From UBA2266 sp964406945 (GTDB taxonomy: Bacteria; Planctomycetota; Phycisphaerae; Sedimentisphaerales; Anaerobacaceae): a DNA stretch of 64,000 nt. This document shows positions 7,161 to 15,741 of this stretch, in pieces. The notes beneath the pieces were generated by a model, which saw only the letters and a list, made by a program, of their open reading frames with translations, was not told the DNA's origin and made no database searches. The first letter of the stretch is position 1, and each line of letters starts with the position of its first letter. The stretch covers positions 6,693 to 70,692 of the forward strand of contig CAYOTO010000018.1 in the NCBI GenBank assembly GCA_964406945.1, given 5' to 3'. The position numbers were made by a program, and so were the translations under genes.

Positions 7161-8036
7161 ATGTTTACTGGAGCAATGACAGCACTTATAACGCCGTTTC
7201 AGGACGGCGATGTCGATTTCGAGACGCTCGATGAACTCGTCGACTTCCAGATCGACAATGGAATCGACGCCCTCGTTCCCGTCGGCACTACCGGCGAATC
7301 CCCCACGCTCGCTGCAGACGAGCACATGCAGGTGATCGAGCGGGTGGTCAAGGCCGCCGGCGGCAAAGTCCCCGTAATCGCGGGAACCGGCGCCAATGCC
7401 ACCGCCGAAGCCATAGATTTCACCCGGCAGGCCGAGAAACTCGGTGTGGACGCAAGTCTGCAGGTTACGCCGTACTACAACAAGCCCATGCAAGAGGGTT
7501 TCTATCAGCACTTCAAAGCCGTCGCCGAAGCTGTAGGCATCCCTGTCGTTCTTTACAACATCCCCGGCAGATGCGGCGCAGGCATGACCGCCGAGACCAT
7601 AGCCAGGTTGAGCGAAATCGAAAACATCGTTGCAGTCAAAGAGGCAACCGGTTCGCTCGATCAGGCCAGCGAAATCGCGACCAAATGCGACATCACCATT
7701 ATCTCGGGCGACGATTCGCTCACCCTGCCGCTGGCGTCGGTCGGAGGCAAAGGCGTAATCAGCGTCGTGGCCAACATCATCCCCTCCGACGTCAAGGCAA
7801 TGACCGACCTGATCCTCGAAGGCGATCTGGTCTCAGCCCGGCAATGGCACAAGAAACTCTTCGCGCTGGCCAAGAACATGCTCGGCCTGGCCACCAATCC
7901 CATCCCCATCAAAGCAGCGATGGCGATGCTGAACATGGCTTCCGAAGAACTCCGTCTGCCGATGACCCCCCTGCCGGACGACGCTAAGGCCGTGCTTCGA
8001 CAAACCCTTAAAGACTATGGCCTGCTCAAATCCTGA
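7161..8036 (+). CDS. dapA: 4-hydroxy-tetrahydrodipicolinate synthase
   Basis: 291 residues with the full class I aldolase pattern. VGTTGES lies at 42-48, Tyr132 and Arg137 in YNIPGRCG, and the Schiff-base Lys160 in VAVKEATG. The enzyme condenses pyruvate with aspartate semialdehyde to start lysine/diaminopimelate synthesis in the cytosol. A strong Shine-Dalgarno (AAGGAGG) lies 4 nt before the ATG. It converges with, and slightly overlaps, a small minus-strand ORF at its 3' end. Confidence 0.96.
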   Translation: MFTGAMTALITPFQDGDVDFETLDELVDFQIDNGIDALVPVGTTGESPTLAADEHMQVIERVVKAAGGKVPVIAGTGANATAEAIDFTRQAEKLGVDASLQVTPYYNKPMQEGFYQHFKAVAEAVGIPVVLYNIPGRCGAGMTAETIARLSEIENIVAVKEATGSLDQASEIATKCDITIISGDDSLTLPLASVGGKGVISVVANIIPSDVKAMTDLILEGDLVSARQWHKKLFALAKNMLGLATNPIPIKAAMAMLNMASEELRLPMTPLPDDAKAVLRQTLKDYGLLKS

Positions 8037-8205
8037 TCGGACGCACCCCCACAAACACCCTGCCGACCGACCGATCTTCCGGAAAACGCACTACACGCAC
8101 GTCGGTCTCCACATCGGACTTTCCGATGCCGGCTTCGACAACTTGCCCGACAACTGCCAGCAGGCACCACGCCGCCACCGGCAAGGTAACTGGAAACAAC
8201 CTCAT
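8026..8205 (-). CDS. Small predicted secreted protein, hypothetical
   Basis: 59 residues from the ATG at 8205, preceded by GAAGGGG at good spacing. The N-terminus (MRLFPVTLPVAAWCLLAVVG) is a plausible signal peptide, followed by a short polar tail. An in-frame ATG ten codons upstream lacks a ribosome site. The stop overlaps the end of convergent dapA by 11 bp. It may be the stub of a longer exported protein, since mature exported proteins are rarely this short. No family was recognised. Confidence 0.4.
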   Translation of the reverse strand: MRLFPVTLPVAAWCLLAVVGQVVEAGIGKSDVETDVRVVRFPEDRSVGRVFVGVRPIRI

Positions 8206-8247
8206 TGGTTCCCCTTCGTTAAACGCAGAACGCAATCGTGCAATTTC

Positions 8248-8529
8248 TCAAATGCCCGCAATCAGCCACTTGCCGTCCATCTGAATCAGAGCGGCATCCA
8301 TCTCGAATTTGTCGCCCGGATCGAAAGGCCGCTCCATGCCGGGCTAGCAGAAGACAAACGGCTCAGTCACTGTGAACAACCACCTGATTCCCAGCCCATT
8401 TGCCTGCTCGATGGTCTCAACAACTTCGACCGGCGGCCCCACCGATTCCAGGATTTGCTTCATCATTGCATCTCCGGCATTCTGCGGGTCCGTCAAAATC
8501 CGATCACGTGCGGCCGTGTTTCTCAGCAA
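8248..8529 (-). pseudogene. Broken ORF with an in-frame TAG, possibly NTF2/SnoaL-like
   Basis: Reading minus from 8529, an open frame (core MMKQILESVGPPVEVVETIE) runs to a TAG at 8344-8346. The same frame then continues with 31 codons of ordinary protein (PGMERPFDPGDKFEM, ending GKWLIAGI) to a TGA at 8248. The last part has the look of an NTF2-like fold end strand. The 5' part overlaps the 3' end of the glycosyltransferase gene, so the N-terminal half is missing too. A remnant pseudogene is the simplest reading; a sequencing error at the TAG cannot be excluded. Confidence 0.4.
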
Positions 8530-9598
8530 GACCGTAAACGTTCAGCAATCCGGAGATCATGCCGCTGACCGAGTTATATCTCCGCACATGTTCCTGCGCT
8601 CTCTTTGCAAGTTTGCGGGCATCTTCACGCCGATCCAGCAGACCCTTGACCGCATTCATAATGCTCAATTCGTCATTTCGCTTGAAAACCACCGCCGTTT
8701 GCCCGTCGATGATCAGGTCGTCCACCCCGCCTTTGCACGCCGCCACCGCCGCCCCCACGCTAATGGCCTCGATCAGCGCGGGATTGAACGAAAAACACGG
8801 CTGCGGCAGAACAAACACATCTGCGGCCGCCAGTACCGATATCCAGTTGCCCAGTCGCGGCAGAAGCGTCACGTGCTCCAGCAATTCCATGGACACGAGC
8901 ATCTTGTGAAGCTGCGTTTCACCCTTGCCCGAGCCCATAAGAACGATCATGAACTCGTATCCGTCTATCGAAAGATGACGCATCGCTCCCAGAAACTTCT
9001 CGAAATCCGACGCATTATCTACCGGATGAGCCAGCACAACACTTGCCAGTTGTTTGGAATCGCCGAAACAAGCGGTTCGGTTCGCTGCAAATGTCCCCAC
9101 ATCGATCTGCTTTACGCGATCTGCCAGACGCGGATGAGCCTTCCTGAAACTATTGGCGATGCTTGCCGTCGGAGCCACTATCGCCATGCACCTTTTACCC
9201 GAAATCGAAACCTGCCCCCATCGAGTTTGAATTGAATTGATCGTCAGAACATACCCCGTTCCCAACTGCCTTGCAAGCCGGCGGGTCAGCAGCGAACGGC
9301 TTTCGCAAAGACAGTGCAGAACAGTCGGTCCGAAGCGGATCAGTTTGCGGCAGAGAGTCTTCATGTTGAACCACTCGGCCATTGGAAGTTCCACCAGCGG
9401 ATGCCGGATAACCTCCACCGACCCGGTGCTGAATTCCTCGACGTTGCAGTCGGGCGGACAGATCAAAGCAACCGGAATCGACTCGTCGGCAAGCCCCACC
9501 AGAAGGCGCTTCAGAAAAGCCGAATTGTCGAGAATCGTATACCGCGAGACGACCAGCCCCAATCGGCGCGATCTCTTTTGACCTTTGTCCTTAGTCAA
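8504..9598 (-). CDS. Glycosyltransferase, GT-B fold (GT4-like)
   Basis: About 364 residues. The N-terminal half has the Rossmann-like LGLVVSRYTILDNSAFLKRLL. The C-terminal half has the nucleotide-sugar region: EFMIVLMGSGKGETQLHKML, then LAAADVFVLPQP, FNPALIEAISVGAAVAACKGG and a final helix. Such enzymes move a sugar from an NDP-sugar to a lipid or glycan. No ATG exists near the start; TTG at 9598 has AGGAG 9 nt upstream and is preferred to the TTG at 9688. The substrate is unknown and no polysaccharide genes adjoin. The 3' end overlaps the broken ORF. Confidence 0.75.
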   Translation of the reverse strand: MTKDKGQKRSRRLGLVVSRYTILDNSAFLKRLLVGLADESIPVALICPPDCNVEEFSTGSVEVIRHPLVELPMAEWFNMKTLCRKLIRFGPTVLHCLCESRSLLTRRLARQLGTGYVLTINSIQTRWGQVSISGKRCMAIVAPTASIANSFRKAHPRLADRVKQIDVGTFAANRTACFGDSKQLASVVLAHPVDNASDFEKFLGAMRHLSIDGYEFMIVLMGSGKGETQLHKMLVSMELLEHVTLLPRLGNWISVLAAADVFVLPQPCFSFNPALIEAISVGAAVAACKGGVDDLIIDGQTAVVFKRNDELSIMNAVKGLLDRREDARKLAKRAQEHVRRYNSVSGMISGLLNVYGLAEKHGRT

Positions 9599-9713
9599 AA
9601 CCTTCGACTCCTGACACAGATACCGCGGCCATAATTCCACCGCAAAACAATGACATTTTACTCTGCGGACCGTTGCCCGGTCAATCAAACCTGCCCAGGC
9701 CCCGGCAAACGCT

Positions 9714-9745
9714 CAAAAAAACAATGCCGTGCAAGCACGGCGTTC
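9714..9745 (-). terminator. Rho-independent terminator after dnaA
   Basis: On the minus strand GCCGTG-CTTG-CACGGC (9726-9741) is followed after ATTG by a run of seven T. It stands about 85 nt past the dnaA stop. Confidence 0.7.
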
Positions 9746-9826
9746 AACCTTCAACTGCTCCGGTAAGAAAAAAACAGCTTCTATACTGCTGCAAATCCGT
9801 GATCCGGGGCCTTACAGCCCGCTCGC

Positions 9827-11146
9827 TCATTCCTGCACTGCCCCACTGACCTGATTCGTAAGCTCCGTCAGAAGAGCATCCATTCGCGAATCTTTCGTAC
9901 GCGCCTGCTCGATTTTATTGCATGCGTGCATAACCGTCGTATGATCCCTGCCTCCGAAATGCCCGCCGATCTCTTCGAGGCTGTGTCGGGTAAGATTCCT
10001 GGCCAGATACATGCAAATCTGCCGAGGCTCCGTTATGCTCTGACTCCGCTTCTTGCTCTGCAGATCCGCCAGCCGAACGTCGAAATGCTCGGTCACCGCC
10101 TCGATTATGTCCGTTATGCTGATATGGCGCGCCGCCAGCCGAATCTGCCCTTCCAGGGCCTTCTGAGCGACCTCCAGGCTTATTTCTTTACCCGTCGCAA
10201 CCGCAAGAGCGTGAATCGTTGTAAGGGCCCCCTCCAGTTCCCGAATATTCGCCTGCACTTTCCGCCCGATATACTCCGCGATATCGTCGGATATCTCCAG
10301 CCCCCTCAGGTAGGCCTTCTTCTGTACTATCGCCACCCGGGTCTCGTAGCTCGGCGGGTCGATCCTGGCGACCAGACCCCAGTTGAATCTGCTGATGAGT
10401 CGGGCCTCCAGCGACGGTATCTCCGTGGGAGGACTGTCGCCGCTCATGATTATCTGCTTGCCGTTGTTGTACAGCGCGTTGAACGTGTGGAAGAATTCCT
10501 CCTGGCTCTGCTCGCGCGTCCGCAGAAACTGAATATCGTCGATAACCAGCATGTCCGCCGTGCGCAGCCGCGACTGAAAACCCGCCAGATCCCCCTGCTC
10601 AATCGCCCTTATGAATCTGTTCACGAACTCTTCGCAGCTTAGAAACTGGATCACCGCCGAGCCCATCGCCTGCTTTGTTTCGAAACAGACCGCGTGCAGC
10701 AGGTGCGTCTTGCCCAGCCCTGAAGGCCCGTAAATGAACAGCGGATTGTAAGTATCGCCCGGGGACTGGCTGACCGCCACACAGCTTGCGTGTGCAAGTC
10801 GATTACTCGGCCCGACCACGAAACTCTCGAATGTATAATCCGGATGCAGTTTCGGTCCGGCCGCTACCTGCTCGCAGCTTGCGCCCGTTTCGCCCATCCC
10901 GGCCACCTGAAAATCCACACTGACCAGATGCCCGGTTACCTGCTGCGCCGCACGGGTGAACGAAGACTTGCAGTTTTCCCTCAGATATCGAACGGTCGGT
11001 TCGTCAGGACAGCCCACACCCAGCGAACCCCCGTCGAAGTGCAATACCGCCAGATCTTCGAACCACTTGCGGGCATTCGCCGGATCCAGCGACCGGGTTC
11101 TGTGCAGAATATCCGCGAATATATTCTCAACTTCAAGTGATGCCAA
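9827..11146 (-). CDS. dnaA: Chromosomal replication initiator protein DnaA
   Basis: 439 residues. Domain I is at about 1-90, and the AAA+ core begins near 105. Walker A is GPSGLGKTH at 140-148, Walker B is MLVIDDIQFL, and sensor motifs follow. Domain IV ends with the DnaA signature GGRDHTTVMHACNKIE. DnaA-ATP binds DnaA boxes and opens the origin. The start is TTG with CAGGAG 6 nt upstream. No dnaN or recF adjoins and no DnaA-box cluster was seen on either side, so the origin is probably not here. It is divergent from ftsY. Confidence 0.96.
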   Translation of the reverse strand: MASLEVENIFADILHRTRSLDPANARKWFEDLAVLHFDGGSLGVGCPDEPTVRYLRENCKSSFTRAAQQVTGHLVSVDFQVAGMGETGASCEQVAAGPKLHPDYTFESFVVGPSNRLAHASCVAVSQSPGDTYNPLFIYGPSGLGKTHLLHAVCFETKQAMGSAVIQFLSCEEFVNRFIRAIEQGDLAGFQSRLRTADMLVIDDIQFLRTREQSQEEFFHTFNALYNNGKQIIMSGDSPPTEIPSLEARLISRFNWGLVARIDPPSYETRVAIVQKKAYLRGLEISDDIAEYIGRKVQANIRELEGALTTIHALAVATGKEISLEVAQKALEGQIRLAARHISITDIIEAVTEHFDVRLADLQSKKRSQSITEPRQICMYLARNLTRHSLEEIGGHFGGRDHTTVMHACNKIEQARTKDSRMDALLTELTNQVSGAVQE

Positions 11147-11393
11147 GTTGAACTCCTGTTACTCTCACTCGCCGCGACGCCGGACAGACGAGAACGCCTT
11201 TTGCCGCTCCTCACCGGTTTTCATGATTGCGAAACTTTAACTGCGGCCGCCCATCTTGTCAAACCAAAACCTTAGCCCTGAACCGAATCGGCTCGGGTAC
11301 CCTTTTTTCGTCGCCGACACTTGCATTCTGCCGATATATCGATACCATCGGGGCTGATTTTAAGCGTTCACCCGCATTTAAGAGGACTATCGA

Positions 11394-12317
11394 ATGGGCA
11401 TATTCTCTAAAACCGCCGATTTCTTCAAATCCGGCCTGGGCAAGACCAGGGGCAAAATCAGTTCATCTCTCGCTTCGGTCCTCAGCATCGGCCGCAACAT
11501 CGACGACGAACTGCTCGACGAACTTGAAGAAACGCTCATCAGCGACGACATCGGCGTAGAAACAACCGACAAGCTCATTACCGAGCTTCGATCCGCCTAC
11601 CGCGCACGCAAGATATCCAAAACCGATGAAATAATGCCGTTCCTCATGGAGCACCTCAAGGACTACTGGCCCGACCGCGACCGCGCACTCAATACCGCCG
11701 AATCCGGCCCGACAGTTGTACTGGTAGCCGGCGTTAACGGTACAGGCAAGACGACCAGCATAGCCAAGCTCGCCTACATCCTCAGCCGGAACAAAAAGGA
11801 CGTAATCGTCGCCGCCTGCGATACATTCCGCGCCGCGGCCGTCGAGCAGCTCGGAATCTGGGCCGACCGCCTCGGAGTGCAGATCGTAAGACATAACACC
11901 GGGTCCGATCCCGCCGCAGTCGCTTTTGATGCCTGCCAGGCGGCCACTTCGAGAAATGCCGACTACCTCATTCTCGATACCGCCGGCAGACTCCACACCA
12001 AGAAAGACCTGATGAAGCAGCTTGTCAAAATCCGGGATGTCGTGAAAAGGCAGATACCCGAAGCCCCGCACGAAGTCCTGCTCGTACTCGACGCAACAAC
12101 CGGTCAGAATGCGATCTCGCAGGCCCAGCTATTCACCGAAGCAATCAACGTAACCGGCATCGTACTCGCCAAACTCGACGGAACAGCCCGGGGCGGCATT
12201 GTTATAGCCATAAAAGATCAGCTCGACATACCGGTGAAATTCGTGGGCTTGGGCGAAAAGCCCGAGGATATCGCCGAATTCGACCCCGAAAAATTCGTCG
12301 AAGCGCTGTTTGGCTGA
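11394..12317 (+). CDS. ftsY: Signal recognition particle receptor FtsY
   Basis: 307 residues: a helical N domain, then the SRP GTPase G domain. G1 is GVNGTGKTTSIAKLAY; later come the DTFRAAAVEQL insertion-box motif, DTAGRLHTKKDL and TKLDGTARGG. FtsY docks ribosome-SRP complexes at the membrane. The acidic A domain of E. coli FtsY is absent, as in many bacteria. AGAGGA lies 7 nt upstream of the ATG. The intergenic space to dnaA (11147-11393) shows no other gene. Confidence 0.96.
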   Translation: MGIFSKTADFFKSGLGKTRGKISSSLASVLSIGRNIDDELLDELEETLISDDIGVETTDKLITELRSAYRARKISKTDEIMPFLMEHLKDYWPDRDRALNTAESGPTVVLVAGVNGTGKTTSIAKLAYILSRNKKDVIVAACDTFRAAAVEQLGIWADRLGVQIVRHNTGSDPAAVAFDACQAATSRNADYLILDTAGRLHTKKDLMKQLVKIRDVVKRQIPEAPHEVLLVLDATTGQNAISQAQLFTEAINVTGIVLAKLDGTARGGIVIAIKDQLDIPVKFVGLGEKPEDIAEFDPEKFVEALFG

Positions 12318-12360
12318 CCTCGTTGTTTTATCCGGCAAATCTATCTCAGGGAGGATGAAA

Positions 12361-13335
12361 ATGAATTCCAGACGCAACCGAATACTCACCCCGGTATTCA
12401 CACTGGCTGTGCTGTTGATTCCGGCCTCGGCGTTCTGCGCCTCGCTCGATCCGAAACCTGTTCCCCCGCTTCAGGTCGTTCCCCAGCCCTACCAGCAGGC
12501 ATCCTTCCAGCGAAAAGGCGTCGAAATCGCCCGCTACCACTTCGGCCCCGACCTCGACCGCCCCTTCGTCTTCCCGGTCATCGGCCCTTCGGGCCGCTCG
12601 CTCACCAGAATGGGCCACCCGCACGACCCCGAGTCCCACAGCCACCACAATTCCGTCTGGATAACGCACAATGATGTCGACGGAGTAGTCTTCTGGTCCG
12701 ACCGGGGCAAGGGCAAGATTCGCCACAAGAGAATCGTACGCTATGAGGACGGCGGCCGCATATCGGCCATCACCTCCGAAAATGACTGGGTGAACACCGA
12801 AAACAACAGAGTCCTGCTCCAGGAAACGAGAAAAACAGCGATCGCCCTGCTCGAAGGCGACGAATACCTGCTCGTAATCGATATGGAATTCACGGCTGCG
12901 GATAAGGCGATCACTCTGGGCAAAACCCCCTTCGGCATGATCGGCGTCAGAATGGCAAAGACTATAGGTGTTCACGACGGCGCCGGAACCATTCGCAACT
13001 CCGAAGGCGGCATCGACGAGAAGGAGGTCTTCTGGAAAAGAGCCCGCTGGGTCGATTACTCCGGCGCAATTACAAATGATGCCGTCGAAGGAATCACCCT
13101 GATAGACCATCCGGACAACCCCAACCACCCAAGCTACTTCCACGTAAGAAACGACGGCTGGATGGGAGCGTCACTAACTTTCGAGGCACCACGTACAATC
13201 AAACCGGAAAACCCGCTCCATCTGAGCTACGGACTTTACGTCCATAAAGACCTCAAAACACCGGCAAAGATCGAACAGGCCTGCAGGAAATTCACCGCCC
13301 TGGATTTGCAGACAATAGAACCCGGCCGCAAATAA
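12361..13335 (+). CDS. Exported DUF6807 (PmoA-like) protein
   Basis: 324 residues. A signal peptide (NRILTPVFTLAVLLIPASAFC) leads into the DUF6807 domain, with the His-rich signature around RMGHPHDPESHSHHNSVW and later EKEVFWKRARWVDYSG. These proteins are abundant in Planctomycetota and resemble aldose-epimerase-like beta-sandwich folds; a role in carbohydrate handling is presumed but not established. The ATG at 12361 has GGGAGG 6 nt upstream; frames beginning earlier lack a site. It follows ftsY by 43 bp, perhaps in one transcript. Confidence 0.75.
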   Translation: MNSRRNRILTPVFTLAVLLIPASAFCASLDPKPVPPLQVVPQPYQQASFQRKGVEIARYHFGPDLDRPFVFPVIGPSGRSLTRMGHPHDPESHSHHNSVWITHNDVDGVVFWSDRGKGKIRHKRIVRYEDGGRISAITSENDWVNTENNRVLLQETRKTAIALLEGDEYLLVIDMEFTAADKAITLGKTPFGMIGVRMAKTIGVHDGAGTIRNSEGGIDEKEVFWKRARWVDYSGAITNDAVEGITLIDHPDNPNHPSYFHVRNDGWMGASLTFEAPRTIKPENPLHLSYGLYVHKDLKTPAKIEQACRKFTALDLQTIEPGRK

Positions 13336-13363
13336 GCTTTACCCGGTCGGCGATTTCGCCGGG

Positions 13364-14266
13364 TCAGGCCTTTGTTGCTGCAAGGTCCGCCTTTGCATCG
13401 CTTTGGTCCTGAGACCCCGCTTCTTTGTCCTGCATCTTGTATATGAGCAGCAGATAGTTTTTCTCGGCCCGGAATGCCTCTCCGCTGCGCCCCGCCTCGA
13501 AATACTTGCGTTGCAGCTTGGCCAGCTTCTTGCGCCATTTCCACGCAGCGAACTTCACCAGCCACGGATTCCTCTCCTGCATCAGCCGTATTCCGGCATC
13601 GACCGAGGGCTGGACTACGTTGGTCAGAACGTCGCCCAGCAGATCCATATTCGGAGCGGTCTGTTTCGTAATATCGAGCTTAGTCGTACAATCGAACGGG
13701 GCATTCTCCATGACCTGCTCGAAACGAACCATCTTATGGCCCCCGCTCATCGTGTACTTACCTTCGATGGGTTTGCGAAAATAATCGCAGATGAACATGT
13801 ATCCGCCGGTGTTCAGCAGTCTATGCGCGTTTACCACCGCCTGCTGTATGTCGATATACTGAAAGCTCTCGCAGAACATCACCATATCGTAGCGCCTGTC
13901 GGTCTCGATGCCTTCGAACTTGCATTGGAAAATCTTACTTCGGTCGCCCAGCAGCTCTTCGGCACGCTCTTTCAGATACGGACACGGCGAAACACAATCG
14001 ACCTTGTAGCCGTGCTTGAGCAGCTCATCGGCAATGTGGCCGGTGCCGCAGCCAACGTCCAGAATCGACTCAACGCCCTCGGGAATGTTCTCGATGATGA
14101 AGTTTGCATACGCCGCCTGAGCATGCCGCAGATTCGTAATATCAACTTCCAGATCGCCGTCCCAGTAGCCGTAATGCAAATGATCAAGCTTCAGGAAGTA
14201 CTGGCCCAGAATGGAGCCCACTTCGAGCCCCAGATGGCGAGACAGGTCGCTCTTTTTCTTCTTCAA
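13364..14266 (-). CDS. Class I SAM-dependent methyltransferase
   Basis: 300 residues. Motif I is ILDVGCGTGHIAD at about 67-79, the acidic motif II follows in YKVDCVSP, and MVMFCESFQYID is the post-motif region. The 30-residue N-terminus (LEVGSILGQYFLKLDHLHYGYWDG) resembles methyltransferases acting on small molecules or lipids. The C-terminal ~80 residues are basic and helical (KWRKKLAKLQRKY), followed by an Ala/Asp-rich tail. The substrate is unknown. The gene lies immediately downstream of pfp on the same strand (85 bp). Confidence 0.78.
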   Translation of the reverse strand: MKKKKSDLSRHLGLEVGSILGQYFLKLDHLHYGYWDGDLEVDITNLRHAQAAYANFIIENIPEGVESILDVGCGTGHIADELLKHGYKVDCVSPCPYLKERAEELLGDRSKIFQCKFEGIETDRRYDMVMFCESFQYIDIQQAVVNAHRLLNTGGYMFICDYFRKPIEGKYTMSGGHKMVRFEQVMENAPFDCTTKLDITKQTAPNMDLLGDVLTNVVQPSVDAGIRLMQERNPWLVKFAAWKWRKKLAKLQRKYFEAGRSGEAFRAEKNYLLLIYKMQDKEAGSQDQSDAKADLAATKA

Positions 14267-14351
14267 TTTCTCAATCCTTTTCTGTACAACTTGTCACTCA
14301 TTAGCCTCCGTTGCGTCTCGAGCAACCTGCCTGTCTGATCCGACTCTGGAA

Positions 14352-15560
14352 TTAAATCCGCGGATTATTGCCAAGGTACTCGGTCCTGGGAAGTTGCCCC
14401 ACCAGCGGCATAGCATATTTGATAAAGGCGTCCGTAACGCCGTTGCCCTCTGCGTTGATGAACTCGCCCGGCATCTCCTTGGTGTGCTCTGCAACATCGC
14501 ACAACTCGGTCCTGAACAACTCGACGGCGTAATCGTCTCCGTCGCCCGTCCGCTTCATCGCAACCGAGCCGTTGTCTTCGGTCATTGCGAGCTTGACCGC
14601 TTCGCGACCGCACCGACGGGCTTCGTCGGCGTCGACGGGCGACTGCATGCCCGGAAAACTCCTCTGAAGATATCCGAACGTATCTGCCCGAACACGACCG
14701 ATGTCCAGCTTCGCCTTCAGTTGGGCTGCCAGATAGTCCGCAAGAGCGCCCGTACCGGAAAGCTGAATATTGCCATGGGCGTCGACTTCGCTGGTTTTCA
14801 CAATCTTCTTCGCCCAGGTCTCGCCGTCGGCGTCCGTTATGCCCTCGCTGACCGCCACCACACATCGACCCAGCTTCGAATAAACCTTATCGACATCGGC
14901 AACAAACTTGTCCATCGGAATCGGACTCTCCGGCATGTAAATCAGATGCGGACCATCGTCGTCTCTCTGCCTGCCCAGCGCCGATGCCGCGGTCAGAAAT
15001 CCGGCGTGCCTGCCCATGATAACGTCAATCTTGACGCCCGGCAGAGCACGGTTGTCCAGATCGTCGCCCTGTAATGCACAGGCCACGAATTTGGCCGCGG
15101 TGCCGTAACCGGGGCAATGGTCGGTCACACGCAGGTCATTGTCGACCGTCTTGGGAATATGGAACGCCCTGATGTCGTAATCGGCCTTGTCGGCCATCAT
15201 ATTCATGATATGCGCCGTATTGGCCGAATCGTTACCGCCGATATAGAAGAAAAAGCGAATACCACGCTTCTTGAAGACCTCGATAATCCTGGAGCAGTAC
15301 TCTTCATCGGGTTTGTCGCGGCTGGTTCCGATAGCCGAAGAAGGCGAGCCGGCCACCAGTTCCAGCGTCTCGGCCGAGAGACTCGAAAGATCCACCAAAT
15401 CATCCTTGACCATGCCGGCCACCGCATGAACCGCACCGTAGAGCTTCTCGATCTCCGGATGCTTGGCCGCCTCTTCGATAACACCAACCAGAGAGGCATT
15501 GATAACCGCCGTCGGACCGCCCGACTGACCAACAACTGCGTTCCCTTTGAATCCTGCCAT
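14352..15560 (-). CDS. pfp: 6-phosphofructokinase, pyrophosphate-type
   Basis: 402 residues. The phosphate-donor loop reads GGND at 108-111 rather than the GGDG of ATP enzymes, and PKTVDNDL occurs at 136-143. MGRHAGFLTAASALG and the later YLQRSFPGMQSP segment also fit the PPi-dependent group. It interconverts fructose-6-phosphate and fructose-1,6-bisphosphate with PPi, reversibly. Donor choice is inferred from the GGND/TVD residues. The ATG at 15560 has AGGAG upstream and a clear promoter. Confidence 0.88.
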   Translation of the reverse strand: MAGFKGNAVVGQSGGPTAVINASLVGVIEEAAKHPEIEKLYGAVHAVAGMVKDDLVDLSSLSAETLELVAGSPSSAIGTSRDKPDEEYCSRIIEVFKKRGIRFFFYIGGNDSANTAHIMNMMADKADYDIRAFHIPKTVDNDLRVTDHCPGYGTAAKFVACALQGDDLDNRALPGVKIDVIMGRHAGFLTAASALGRQRDDDGPHLIYMPESPIPMDKFVADVDKVYSKLGRCVVAVSEGITDADGETWAKKIVKTSEVDAHGNIQLSGTGALADYLAAQLKAKLDIGRVRADTFGYLQRSFPGMQSPVDADEARRCGREAVKLAMTEDNGSVAMKRTGDGDDYAVELFRTELCDVAEHTKEMPGEFINAEGNGVTDAFIKYAMPLVGQLPRTEYLGNNPRI

Positions 15561-15620
15561 CTGTAAACGTACTCCTACCTTTAGGACACCGTTAGTTTAA
15601 TATCTACACACAAATTCAGC

Positions 15621-15648
15621 ATTATACATACAAAAGCCTTCCTCACAA
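15621..15648 (-). promoter_or_regulatory. Promoter of the phosphofructokinase gene
   Basis: On the minus strand TTGTGA (15643-15648), a 16-bp spacer and TATAAT (15621-15626). The start codon is about 60 bp downstream. The surrounding 15561-15741 is otherwise empty. Confidence 0.55.
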
Positions 15649-15741
15649 CCCTCAATCCCAAATTAACCCCAACAACACCGAAAACGCCCTGGTTTTGTAC
15701 CCGTTTGTTGCGGCCCCGCATCCTGGAAGTTGCCTGTTTTC

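Noticed and set aside
11147..11393. Origin of replication beside dnaA
   Set aside because: No DnaA-box-like 9-mers or skew change seen here; the skew switch is near 54.2 kb.
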